Source of the DNA: CAZXFA01 sp964640085
GTDB taxonomy: Bacteria > Actinomycetota > UBA4738 > HRBIN12
DNA: 64,000 bases
Reading direction: 5' to 3'
NCBI GenBank assembly: GCA_964640085.1
Contig: CAZXFA010000002.1
Span: forward strand, 62,001-126,000
A model generated the notes under the pieces. It had not been told where the DNA came from. It worked only from the letters and a program-made list of their open reading frames with translations, and ran no database searches. This document shows, piece after piece, positions 52,770 to 61,224 of this stretch. The position numbers and the translations under genes are program-made. The first letter of the stretch is position 1, and every line of letters begins with the position of its first letter.

Positions 52770-53593
52770 CCCTCCCACCACCACGCCAGCCCGAACAGAT
52801 CCGGACCCGTGTGCGCGATCATCACCGGGCCGAACCGGCCGACGAACGCGGTCTCCGGCTCCACCTGGGCTCGGAGCTGGGCCAGGAGACGCTCAGCACG
52901 ATCCTCGGCCAGCGCGTGCATCGAGGCGACGTGCAGACGCGCGCCCGGGAACCGTCCCCGCAGGCACTCGGCGACCGTCCGTGCGATGATCGCCGTCTCG
53001 CTCCGCGCGGGGCGCATCGGCCGGACCCGTCCGCCCTTGAGCTCGATGAGCGGCAGCAGACCGAGGGAGCGCCCCGCCCAGGCCGCCACCTCTGGAACGT
53101 GGCCGCCCCGGGCGACCCACTCGAGGCTCCCGAGCGTGGCCACCAGGCGCACACGCGAGGCGGCTTCGCGGGCCGCGGCCTCCACACGGTCGAGCGAACC
53201 GCCCGCCTCCGCCGCCCTGGCCGCCGCGAGCACCACGAGCCCCTGCGCCCCCGCCGCCGTCCCCGTGTCCAGCACCCGCACCCGGTCCTCGAACGGCTCG
53301 GCCGCCAGCCGCGCCACGTCGTGGACGGCGCTCAGCCGCCTCGCCACCGTGAGGACCAGGGCTCCGTCCGGCCCCAGGCTCGCCTCGAGAGCCTGACGCA
53401 TCTCGCCGGGGGTCGGCCCGGAGGTCGTGAGCCCTTCGTCCTCGCGCCGCACGATCTCCTCGAGCTCGATCTCCCCTTCCCGGTACGCGACGCCGCCGAT
53501 CGTGACCCACATCGGGACGACAGCGATCCGGACGCGAGCCGCCAGATCCTCCGGGAGGGCGGCGGCGCTGTCGGTGACGACGGCCACGCTCAC
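52766..53593 (-). CDS. DegV family (FakB-like) fatty-acid-binding protein
   Basis: 275 aa. VAVVTDSAAALPEDLA at the N terminus, GLTTSGPTPGEMRQAL, DTGTAAGAQGLVVLAAA and the C-terminal MIAHTGPDLFGLAWWW are DegV hallmarks. FakB/DegV proteins bind a fatty acid and present it to FakA. GTG 53593 overlaps the MFS stop (GTGA), making it the last gene of the PlsY-like-MFS-DegV operon. Confidence 0.88.
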   Translation of the reverse strand: MSVAVVTDSAAALPEDLAARVRIAVVPMWVTIGGVAYREGEIELEEIVRREDEGLTTSGPTPGEMRQALEASLGPDGALVLTVARRLSAVHDVARLAAEPFEDRVRVLDTGTAAGAQGLVVLAAARAAEAGGSLDRVEAAAREAASRVRLVATLGSLEWVARGGHVPEVAAWAGRSLGLLPLIELKGGRVRPMRPARSETAIIARTVAECLRGRFPGARLHVASMHALAEDRAERLLAQLRAQVEPETAFVGRFGPVMIAHTGPDLFGLAWWWEG

Positions 53594-54861
53594 GCCGGCG
53601 CCTCCGCCCCGGCGCGTGGATGCCGCACCAGCCCCGCGCTCACCACGATCACGAGCCCGGCGGCCAGCAGGACCAGGCGCGACTCCGCCAGCCGACCGAC
53701 GACGGGCAGCCGGACCGCCCCGGCGAGATCCACGGCCACCCCGGCCGCCACAGCGGCCAGGCCGAGACCCGCACGGATCAGCACGTGGAAGACGGCGAAG
53801 GCCTGCACGGCCGCCTGGCCGGCGAGCCGGGCCTGCAGGACGCTCATCCCGCCGACCAAGGTGGCGGACGTGAACAGGCCGAAGGCGACGGCGCCCAGGT
53901 ACGCGAAGGCCAACGTCGGGGCCAGCCCCATCACGGCCACGGTCACGCCCTGCGCCGCCACGGTGAGGCGGACGGTCCCGAGGTCCGAGCGCCATCCGAG
54001 CAGGCGATACACGCCCAGCCCGGCGGCGGCTCCGATCCCGAACAGCACGACCAACGCGCCGAACTCGGCGTCGCTCGCCGCGAGCGTCTCCCTCACGAAC
54101 ACGATCCCCACCGAGAACAACGTCCCCACGCCCATCGCCACGGTCAGCGTCGCCGGCAGGATCGCGCGCAGGAGTGGGAACCGGAAGGCCTCCAGGAACC
54201 CTCCCTCGGCCTCGGCCGGAACCGTCGGGGGCCAGCCCTCGACCATCCTCCGCTCTCCCGACGCGTCCAGGACGTGGAGCGTCCGGACGAACGCGAACGA
54301 GACCATGAAGGTCGCCGCGTCGATCGCGAACACCAGCAGGAACGGACGGGTCCCCAGGAAGCCGGCCTCGCCGAACACGGCGGACCCGACCGCCACCACC
54401 CCGCCGAAGGCGGCCGCCCCGAGGGGGATCGTTCCGTAGGACGAGCCGAGCACGAGCCCGTTGGCCGTCGGGAGGTCCTCATCTCCGGCGAGATCGGGGA
54501 TCGAGGCATCGCGCGCGGGGAGGAAGACGAGCCCACCGACCTCGAGGAGGAACGCCCACAGATAGACCCACCACACGCCGCGCACGAGCGGGATCAGCAG
54601 GACGACCCCGGTGCGGGCCAGGTCGGCGGCGAGCATCGTCCGACGCCGGTTCCAGCGGCGCACGAAACGGGTCGCGACCGGGCCGGCGACGACCGCGGGC
54701 AGCAGCCGCAGGACCAGCATCCCGCCGACGGCGGTCGACGAGCCCGTGAGATCCAGAACCAGCACTATCAGCGCGACGGTGGCCATCCAGTCCCCGAGCG
54801 CCGACACCGTCTGTCCGATGAGCAGGTTGCGGAATCCCCGGCGGCGGAGGAGGGACCTCAC
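53590..54861 (-). CDS. MFS permease
   Basis: 423 aa with about 12 hydrophobic segments. FRNLLIGQTVSALGDWMATVA opens helix 1, and FVRRWNRRRTMLAADLART matches the MFS loop 2-3 signature of the MFS_3 (enterobactin exporter-like) group. Position between PlsY-like and DegV genes, with GTGA overlaps at both ends, suggests transport of a lipid or fatty-acid-related molecule, but this is only context. An acyltransferase domain is not attached. Confidence 0.85.
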   Translation of the reverse strand: MRSLLRRRGFRNLLIGQTVSALGDWMATVALIVLVLDLTGSSTAVGGMLVLRLLPAVVAGPVATRFVRRWNRRRTMLAADLARTGVVLLIPLVRGVWWVYLWAFLLEVGGLVFLPARDASIPDLAGDEDLPTANGLVLGSSYGTIPLGAAAFGGVVAVGSAVFGEAGFLGTRPFLLVFAIDAATFMVSFAFVRTLHVLDASGERRMVEGWPPTVPAEAEGGFLEAFRFPLLRAILPATLTVAMGVGTLFSVGIVFVRETLAASDAEFGALVVLFGIGAAAGLGVYRLLGWRSDLGTVRLTVAAQGVTVAVMGLAPTLAFAYLGAVAFGLFTSATLVGGMSVLQARLAGQAAVQAFAVFHVLIRAGLGLAAVAAGVAVDLAGAVRLPVVGRLAESRLVLLAAGLVIVVSAGLVRHPRAGAEAPA

Positions 54862-55481
54862 GGACGCGTCGGAGGGTCCTCGTCGTGCACGAGCCGGCGC
54901 ACCAGCACCCGAGCCACCGCGTGGCCCGCGGGCGGCGGGGCGTTGCCCACCAGTCGCTTGGCGATGATGGGCGTCAGGATCGCGACGGCGGCCACCGCCC
55001 CACGGCGTCCGTGGGTGCGGACCAGCACCGGGACGAGCACGAGGTAGGACAGGAAGCAGCCGAGCGAGGTTCGACGTGCGAACCGGCCGCCGGCCAGCCC
55101 CGCGCCGAGCACGACGACCCCCGGCCACGCGTTCACCGCCAACGCGCCCATCGCGGGGGAGACCCCACGACCGCCGGCGCCGCCGAGGAAGGGCGACCAA
55201 TCGTGCCCGGCCACCGCCGCGCCACCCGCGACCGCCGCGAGGAAGGGGCGGTCCAGACCGGCAAGGAGGGGACCGACCGCACCCTTCGCGACGTCGAGGG
55301 ACCCGGCGATCGCCAACGGCACGAACCCGGCCACACGGTACAGGGCGGAGCCGGACACCGTCCCCGTGCCCACCCGGCGGAGGTCGACGCCGCGCGTGCG
55401 ACGCGCGGCGAGGTTGGAGAACGGGATCGACCCGGCCAGGTAGGCCAGGCCGAGCACGGCCATCCTGGGGAGCCGTCTCAC
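54858..55481 (-). CDS. PlsY-like membrane protein with degenerate acyltransferase motifs
   Basis: 207 aa with several membrane helices. YLAGSIPFSNLAARRTRGVDLRRVGTG matches PlsY motif 1 in part (SIPF kept), but the usual GSGNxGATN reads GTGTVSGSA. Motif 2 is GHDWSPFLGGAGGRGVSPA, with Arg where PlsY has Lys. PlsY uses acyl-phosphate, made by FakA-FakB or PlsX, to acylate glycerol-3-phosphate. The changes leave activity uncertain: it may be a divergent PlsY or use another acceptor. GTG 55481 has TAGCGT 7 nt upstream. Confidence 0.75.
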   Translation of the reverse strand: MRRLPRMAVLGLAYLAGSIPFSNLAARRTRGVDLRRVGTGTVSGSALYRVAGFVPLAIAGSLDVAKGAVGPLLAGLDRPFLAAVAGGAAVAGHDWSPFLGGAGGRGVSPAMGALAVNAWPGVVVLGAGLAGGRFARRTSLGCFLSYLVLVPVLVRTHGRRGAVAAVAILTPIIAKRLVGNAPPPAGHAVARVLVRRLVHDEDPPTRP

Positions 55482-55578
55482 GGCTCAGACGCTACACCGG
55501 GCACGGATGGGGCTCGGTCGGCTTTGCCACCGGGGCAACGGCTTGGGACAGTGTGGGAAGCGGAGAGAGGAGCGCCTC

Positions 55579-56481
55579 GTGGCCGACGTCATCGTGGTCG
55601 AAGGGCTCACGAAGTCCTACGGCAGGCAGCGGGGCGTGGTGGACCTCTCCTTCGGCGTTCGGCCGGGCGAGGTGTTCGGCTACCTGGGCCCGAACGGCGC
55701 GGGCAAGACGACCACGATCCGAACCCTCCTCGACCTCATCCGTCCGACCGGCGGGCGTGCGACCGTGCTGGGGATGGACTCACGCGCCGACGCGATCGAG
55801 ATCCATCGGCGGGTCGGGTACCTGCCCGGTGAGTTCGGCCTCTACGACCACCTGACCGGCGGTGAGTACCTCACGTTCCTCGCGGATCTGCGGGGCGGCG
55901 TGCCGAGCGAGGGGATCGCCGAGCTCGCCGCACGCTTGGACCTCGACCTCTCGGTTCGGATCAGGGCCCTCTCGCACGGTAACCGTCAGAAGTTGGGGCT
56001 GATCCAAGCGTTCATGCATCGACCGGAGCTGCTGATCCTCGACGAACCGACGTCCGGCTTGGACCCCCTGATGCAGCAGGTCTTCTACGGGATCCTGACC
56101 GAGGCTCGGGACGAGGGGCGCACGGTCTTCCTGTCGTCCCACGTGATGCCCGAGGTGGAGCGGGTGTGCGACCGGGTCGGCATCATCCGCGAGGGTCGGT
56201 TGGTCGCCGTGGAGGACATCGGCGACCTCCGCGCGAAGGAGGTCCGGACGCTCGAGGTCCACTTCGACGGACCGGTGGCAGCGGGCGAGTTCCGCGGACT
56301 CCCGGGCATCCGCGACGTGCACCCGATCGGTGATGCCCTCCGCATCACGGTCGCCGGCGAGATGGACGCGGTCGTCAAGCGCGCGGCCCGACACCCCATC
56401 GTCGATCTGAAGAGCCACGAGCCGACGCTGGAGGAGATCTTCCTCACGTTCTATGGGAGCGAGGAGAAGGATGGCGACTGA
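55579..56481 (+). CDS. ABC-2 type exporter, ATP-binding subunit
   Basis: 300 aa DrrA/CcmA-like ATPase. Walker A LGPNGAGKTTTIRTLL, Q-loop region GYLPGEFGLYDHLTG, signature LSHGNRQKLGLIQAF, Walker B LLILDEPTSGLDP, H-loop LSSHVMPEVERVC, then a ~90-residue C-terminal accessory domain. GTG 55579 follows GGAGAGAGGAG. Its 3' end overlaps the permease gene by 11 nt. A weak TTGCC-N5-GGCAA dyad lies upstream at 55524-55538. Confidence 0.9.
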   Translation: MADVIVVEGLTKSYGRQRGVVDLSFGVRPGEVFGYLGPNGAGKTTTIRTLLDLIRPTGGRATVLGMDSRADAIEIHRRVGYLPGEFGLYDHLTGGEYLTFLADLRGGVPSEGIAELAARLDLDLSVRIRALSHGNRQKLGLIQAFMHRPELLILDEPTSGLDPLMQQVFYGILTEARDEGRTVFLSSHVMPEVERVCDRVGIIREGRLVAVEDIGDLRAKEVRTLEVHFDGPVAAGEFRGLPGIRDVHPIGDALRITVAGEMDAVVKRAARHPIVDLKSHEPTLEEIFLTFYGSEEKDGD

Positions 56482-57304
56482 GGCGCTCGCGCCGCGTCCG
56501 ATGCTGCGGACCGTCCTGCTGAAGACGATCCGGGATCAGCGCCGCGCCCTGCTCTGGTGGTCCGTGGGGCTCCTGGCCACCGCGCTGATGTACGCGGCCG
56601 TCTACCCGAGCATCCGCGAGAACGCCGACGCGCTGACCGAGTACCTGGACAGCTTCCCGGACGTGTTCCGCGAGGCCTTCCTGGGCGAGAGCGGCGACTT
56701 CGCGTCCCCCGCCGGCTACCTCAACACCGAACTGTTCGGATTCTTCGGCCCCTTGCTCCTGTTGCTGTACTCGGTCGGCGCCGGAGCTCGGGCGATCGCC
56801 GGCGAGGAGGAGCGACAGACGCTGGACGTGCTCCTCACGACCCCGGTCTCCCGGAGCCGGGTCTTCGCCGAGAAGTTCGGCGCCATGCTGTTCGGCCTCC
56901 TGTCCCTCTCGGTCGTCCTGTGGGCCTCCGTGGTGGCCCTCGGTCCACCCTTCGACCTGACGCCCGACCTCGGGAACCTCGCCGCCGCGACCCTCAGCTG
57001 CTTCCTGCTGGCGATCGCGTTCGGGACGATCGCCCTCGCGGTCGGCGCGTTCACGGGGAGGCGCGCGCTCGCGATCGGGGTCACAGCGGGCCTCGCCGCC
57101 GCCACCTACCTCTTCGACGTGTTGGCGCCATCGGTCGACGCCATCGCGTGGCTCGAGTACGTGTCCCCCTTCTACTACTACCGCGACGCGGAGCCGCTCC
57201 TGAACGGGCCGAACGTCGCGCACGCGCTCGTCCTGGTATCGATCACGGTGATCGCGTTCGCGGGCGGCCGCTGGGCGTTCCAGCGACGGGACCTCGCCGC
57301 GTAG
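56471..57304 (+). CDS. ABC-2 type exporter, permease subunit
   Basis: 277 aa. About six TM helices, with a large loop after the first (ENADALTEYLDSFPDVFREAF), GARAIAGEEERQTLDVLLTTPVSRSRV (the coupling helix region of ABC-2 permeases) and FYYYRDAEPLLNG before the last helix. Together with the ATPase it would export a drug, lipid or peptide. ATG 56471 has GAGGAGAAGG in front. Confidence 0.88.
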   Translation: MATEALAPRPMLRTVLLKTIRDQRRALLWWSVGLLATALMYAAVYPSIRENADALTEYLDSFPDVFREAFLGESGDFASPAGYLNTELFGFFGPLLLLLYSVGAGARAIAGEEERQTLDVLLTTPVSRSRVFAEKFGAMLFGLLSLSVVLWASVVALGPPFDLTPDLGNLAAATLSCFLLAIAFGTIALAVGAFTGRRALAIGVTAGLAAATYLFDVLAPSVDAIAWLEYVSPFYYYRDAEPLLNGPNVAHALVLVSITVIAFAGGRWAFQRRDLAA

Positions 57305-57311
57305 AGCAGCG

Positions 57312-58064
57312 CTACGCGGACGACCAGCCCCCGTCCGCAGCCAGGGTCGCCCCGTTCACGGTCGAGGCCTCGTCGCTCGCGAGCCACGAGATGGCGGTGG
57401 CGATCTCGTCCGGCTGCGCAGCCACCGGCATCGTCGCCATCGAGAGCTGCGCCCGCTCCATGGCCCACGGGGCCTTCGGGGCCGCGGTCGTGCCGATGTT
57501 CGTCTCGACCGGTCCGGGGAGCACGGCGTTGGAACGGATCCCCCGCGGGCCGTAGAAGTACGCGATGCTCTTCACCAGGCCGACGACCCCGTGCTTGGAG
57601 CTCGTGTAGGCGACTCCGGATGCGCCGGCTCCGAGCGAGGCCTCGGATGCCACCGTCACGATCGAGCCCTCGCCCGCCTCCAGCATCGACGGGAGCACCG
57701 CCCGGGATAGACGCATGACCCCCGTCAGGTTCACCGCCAGCACGCGCTCCCACGTCTCGTCGTCGACATCGCCGAGCGGAAGGAAGTTGTCCATGATGCC
57801 GGCGACGTTGGCGAGGACGTCGATGCGAGCCCCGGCCGCGGCCACGAGCCGATCGACGTCCTCCTGCTCCGTGACGTCCGCGATCACGAGCTCCACCGCG
57901 AGCCCCGCGTGCTCGAGCACCGCCCTGCTCTCGGTAGGCTCGACGACGTCGCAGCCGACCACGTGGGCTCCCTCCCGAGCGAGCCGGAGAGCTGTGGCCT
58001 GCCCGATCCCGCTCGCCGCGCCGGTCACGATGGCGACCTTGCCTGTGTGACGTGAGGTATCCAT
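57312..58064 (-). CDS. Short-chain dehydrogenase/reductase
   Basis: 250 aa classical SDR. The NAD(P) motif is TGAASGIG at 14-21, NVAG at 86-89, catalytic Ser140, Tyr153 and Lys157 (YTSSK), and the C-terminal GATLAADGGWSSA. Asp39 after strand 2 (GCDVVEP) suggests NAD preference. It has a good ribosome site (GGAAGGAGGGG) and follows the amidase gene by 51 nt. Substrate unknown. Confidence 0.9.
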   Translation of the reverse strand: MDTSRHTGKVAIVTGAASGIGQATALRLAREGAHVVGCDVVEPTESRAVLEHAGLAVELVIADVTEQEDVDRLVAAAGARIDVLANVAGIMDNFLPLGDVDDETWERVLAVNLTGVMRLSRAVLPSMLEAGEGSIVTVASEASLGAGASGVAYTSSKHGVVGLVKSIAYFYGPRGIRSNAVLPGPVETNIGTTAAPKAPWAMERAQLSMATMPVAAQPDEIATAISWLASDEASTVNGATLAADGGWSSA

Positions 58065-58115
58065 CGTCCCCTCCTTCCCGACCCTTCCGAACGAGATTAG
58101 CGAGACCGCTCCGGG

Positions 58116-59507
58116 TCAGGCGGTGAAGGGCTCGAACGCGGGCGCGCCCATGGGCCAGGGGTGCGCACGTTCCCACGCCGACGCCATCTCGAGCACCAGG
58201 TCGTCGCGCCAGCGCGGCCCGTTGATCAGGATCCCGAACGGGAGCCCGTTCGGACACGTTCCGGCCGGAACGCTGAGCGAAGGATGCCCGGAGAGGTTGA
58301 ACTCGCCGGTGTTGTATCCCTCGGGGCCGGCCACCCGATCGGTCCCAGGCAGGGTTCCGTCGGGGGCCCAGCCCTCGTACCCGTGCGTGGGGCACACGAG
58401 CACGGCATCTCGCCCGAGCAGCCGGTCCAGGTCTGCCGCGTAGTCGAACCGTCGGTGGCGTGCCGCCAGGTAGTCCTCGACCGTGTACCGGAGCGCGCGC
58501 TCCATCTCCGCTCGGAAGGGCGCGCTGAACCGCTGCAGGCTCTCCTCGACAAACGAACGGCCGAGCCAGTGGAGCTCCTCCACCGCCACGGTCACGTACC
58601 AGTCGCGGGCCGGGTCCCCGCCGTTCGCCATCGCTACGGGGAACAGCGAGGCGGGATCGATCTCGTCGACCGGGAGGCCGAGGTCGCGCTCGATCGCCCC
58701 GAGGGCGACCCGGTACGGCTCGTCGACCTCCGGCGGCAGGGAGCCGAAGTCCCAGGTCCTCGAAGTCGCCACCACGCGCGACGGCATCTCGCGCCGGGGC
58801 GTCCACTCGGGCGCGGCCGATGGATCGCCCTCGACCGACCCACGCATCACGTCGAGCAGGAGCCTCGCGTCGGCGACGGTGGAGGCGAGTGGGCCCTGGG
58901 TCGAGCACTCGAGCCATGACGGGATCGGGCGACGTCCGACCAGCCCGGCCGTAGGCTTCAGCCCGACGAGCCCGCAGAACGCCGCGGGCGTCCGGATCGA
59001 TCCGCCGCCGTCGGTGCCGGTGGCGAGCGGGGCCAGCCCCGCCGCGAGCGCCGCCCCCGATCCGCCCGAGGACCCGCCAGGCGACCGATCCGAGCCCCAG
59101 GGGTTCCGCGTCGGCCCGAACAGGTCGTTGTCGGTGTACCCCTGGAACGCGAACTCCGGGATGTTCGTCCGCCCGACCACGATGGCGCCGGCGCCCACCA
59201 GGCGCTCCACCGTGATCTCGCTGCGTTCCGCGGGGGGTCGCCCGAGCATCGTGCGCGACCCGAAGTGCGTGACCGCCCCCGCGAGATCCGTGTTGTCCTT
59301 CACGAGCAGGGGCAACCCCACGAGCGGTCCTTCCGCAGCTCGCTTGTCCACGACGCGGGCCTCCTCGAGGGCGCGGTCGGCCCGGACGGCGGTGACCGCG
59401 TTCAGCGACGGGTTCCAGCGCTCGATCCGAGCGAGCGATCCCGTCACCAGCTCGAAGGCCGACACCCGCCGATCCCGAACGGCGGCGGCAAGCTCTGCGA
59501 GGGGCAC
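58116..59507 (-). CDS. Amidase signature family enzyme
   Basis: 463 aa. The Ser-cisSer-Lys triad is visible: Lys70 (LLVKDNTD), Ser146/147 in SPGGSSGGSGAAL and nucleophile Ser170 (TDGGGSIRTPAAFCGLVG). These enzymes hydrolyse amides; this one lacks GatB/GatC neighbours, so it is more likely a catabolic amidase than GatA. It starts 1 nt after the CrtI-like stop and is probably cotranscribed with it. Confidence 0.9.
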   Translation of the reverse strand: MPLAELAAAVRDRRVSAFELVTGSLARIERWNPSLNAVTAVRADRALEEARVVDKRAAEGPLVGLPLLVKDNTDLAGAVTHFGSRTMLGRPPAERSEITVERLVGAGAIVVGRTNIPEFAFQGYTDNDLFGPTRNPWGSDRSPGGSSGGSGAALAAGLAPLATGTDGGGSIRTPAAFCGLVGLKPTAGLVGRRPIPSWLECSTQGPLASTVADARLLLDVMRGSVEGDPSAAPEWTPRREMPSRVVATSRTWDFGSLPPEVDEPYRVALGAIERDLGLPVDEIDPASLFPVAMANGGDPARDWYVTVAVEELHWLGRSFVEESLQRFSAPFRAEMERALRYTVEDYLAARHRRFDYAADLDRLLGRDAVLVCPTHGYEGWAPDGTLPGTDRVAGPEGYNTGEFNLSGHPSLSVPAGTCPNGLPFGILINGPRWRDDLVLEMASAWERAHPWPMGAPAFEPFTA

Positions 59508-59508
59508 C

Positions 59509-61134
59509 TCAGCGACCGAGGCTCTTGATGCGGTCCACGAACTCGCCGCGCTTGTGGTCGCGCAGGATCACGCTCGCGGCGTTCCGACCGGGCACCCCCA
59601 TCACCCCGCCGCCGGGATGGGTGCCGGACCCGCACAGGTACATCCCGGCGATCGGCGAGCGGTAGTCCCCGTACCCGGGGATCGGGCGGAAGCTGAACAT
59701 CTGGTCCGGTGTCAGCTCACCCTGCATGATGTTCCCGCCGATCAGGCCGAACCGGTCCTCGATGTCCTTCGGCGTCAAGACCTCGACCTGCTCGACCGCG
59801 CCATCGAGGCCGGGTGCGTACTCGCCGAGGGCCTTCAGCATCCGCCCGGCGTACTCCTCGCGGCCGCCATCGTCCCACGAGCCCTCGCGGAGCTCGTACG
59901 GTCCGTACTGGCTGAACGCGAGCATCAGGTGCTTGCCCTCGGGCGCCAGGCCGTCGGGCTCGTGTGCGGTGGGGAACACCACCTCGACGTAGGGGTGCTC
60001 GGACATCCGCCCGAACTTCGCATCGTCCCACGCCCGCTCGAGGTACTCGATCGACGGCGAGACGGCGACGAGACCTCGATGCAGGTCGCCGTCCTGGTCC
60101 CAGCTCGGGAAGGCAGGCAGCCCGGAGAGCGCGACGTTCACCTTCACGGAGCCCGAGCGCGATCGGTAGCGCTTCACGTCGCGGACCACGTCGCCCGGCA
60201 GACGCTCCTCCCCAACGAGCGACAGGAACGTGGTGACCGGATGCGCGCTGGAGACCACGCGCTGCGAGCGGATCAGGGTTCCGTCCAGCAGCGCCACGCC
60301 GACGGCACGCCCGCTGGCGTTGATCGCGACCCGATCGACCTCCGCGTCGGTCCGGATCTCCGCCCCCGCGGCCTGGGCGGCTCGCGCCATCGCCTGCGAG
60401 ACGCCGCCCATGCCGCCCCTGACCCAGCCCCACGCGCCGGTGTGTCCGTCGATCTCGCCGATCCAGTGGTGCATCAGGACGTACGCACTGCCGGGCGTCA
60501 TCGGTCCACACCACGCGCCGATGATCGCCTGCGTCGCGAGGGCGCCCTTCACGCGCTCGTCTCGGAACCACTCGTCGAGGAAGTCGGCCGCGCTCATCGT
60601 GAAGAGTCGCACCACCTCGTGGATATCGCGCCCGCTCCACTTCCGGAACCTGCCCGCCGTCGCGGCCCACTTCGGCAGCTCGCGGATGTTCAGGTTGGGC
60701 GGCACGACGAACAGCAGATCCTTGAGCAGGCCCGCCACGCGGTCGAAGTACCGATCGAACGCGCGATACGCCTCGGCGTCCTCCGGGTCGGATCGGGCGA
60801 TCGCCGCCGCGTCGCGTTCGACGTCGCCCCACAGCGTGAGCGAGGTCCCGTCGGGGAACGGCACGAAGTAGTCCGGGGCGACGATCGAGACCTCGTAGCC
60901 GAACCGTTTCAGGTCGAGCTCGCGGACGATCCGGGGCGGCATCAGCGAGACGACGTACGAGGCGCTCGAGATCCGATACCCGGGCCAGGGTTCCTCGGTC
61001 GCCGCGGCGCCGCCGAGGAGGTCGCGCTTCTCGAGCACCAGCACGTCTAGGCCCGCCTTGGCGAGGTAGGCTGCGCAGGCGAGGCCGTTGTGGCCTCCTC
61101 CGATGATGACGACATCGCGCTCGAACACACCCAC
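59509..61134 (-). CDS. CrtI-like FAD-dependent oxidoreductase (phytoene dehydrogenase family)
   Basis: 541 aa. The N-terminal FAD motif is VVIIGGGHNGLACAAYLAKAG, with VLEKRDLLGGAAATEE after it. WVRGGMGGVSQAMARAAQAAGA and the C-terminal GMYLCGSGTHPGGGVMGVPG complete the CrtI/COG1233 pattern. No carotenoid genes are nearby and the neighbours are an amidase and SDR, so the substrate may not be phytoene. GTG 61134 has TACCCT 9 nt upstream; GTG 61128 is an alternative. Confidence 0.88.
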   Translation of the reverse strand: MGVFERDVVIIGGGHNGLACAAYLAKAGLDVLVLEKRDLLGGAAATEEPWPGYRISSASYVVSLMPPRIVRELDLKRFGYEVSIVAPDYFVPFPDGTSLTLWGDVERDAAAIARSDPEDAEAYRAFDRYFDRVAGLLKDLLFVVPPNLNIRELPKWAATAGRFRKWSGRDIHEVVRLFTMSAADFLDEWFRDERVKGALATQAIIGAWCGPMTPGSAYVLMHHWIGEIDGHTGAWGWVRGGMGGVSQAMARAAQAAGAEIRTDAEVDRVAINASGRAVGVALLDGTLIRSQRVVSSAHPVTTFLSLVGEERLPGDVVRDVKRYRSRSGSVKVNVALSGLPAFPSWDQDGDLHRGLVAVSPSIEYLERAWDDAKFGRMSEHPYVEVVFPTAHEPDGLAPEGKHLMLAFSQYGPYELREGSWDDGGREEYAGRMLKALGEYAPGLDGAVEQVEVLTPKDIEDRFGLIGGNIMQGELTPDQMFSFRPIPGYGDYRSPIAGMYLCGSGTHPGGGVMGVPGRNAASVILRDHKRGEFVDRIKSLGR

Positions 61135-61224
61135 GCGCGCCCGAGGGTACCGGGCCCGGACAGCCGACCGCAAACGGCGGCGCGCAGGTGACTCGGGCCG
61201 CGAACCCCAACCCGAGCCCGTCGG

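Noticed and set aside
58116..59507. GatA subunit of a tRNA amidotransferase
   Set aside because: The amidase triad is present, but no gatB or gatC is adjacent and the neighbours are oxidoreductases; a general amidase is the safer call.
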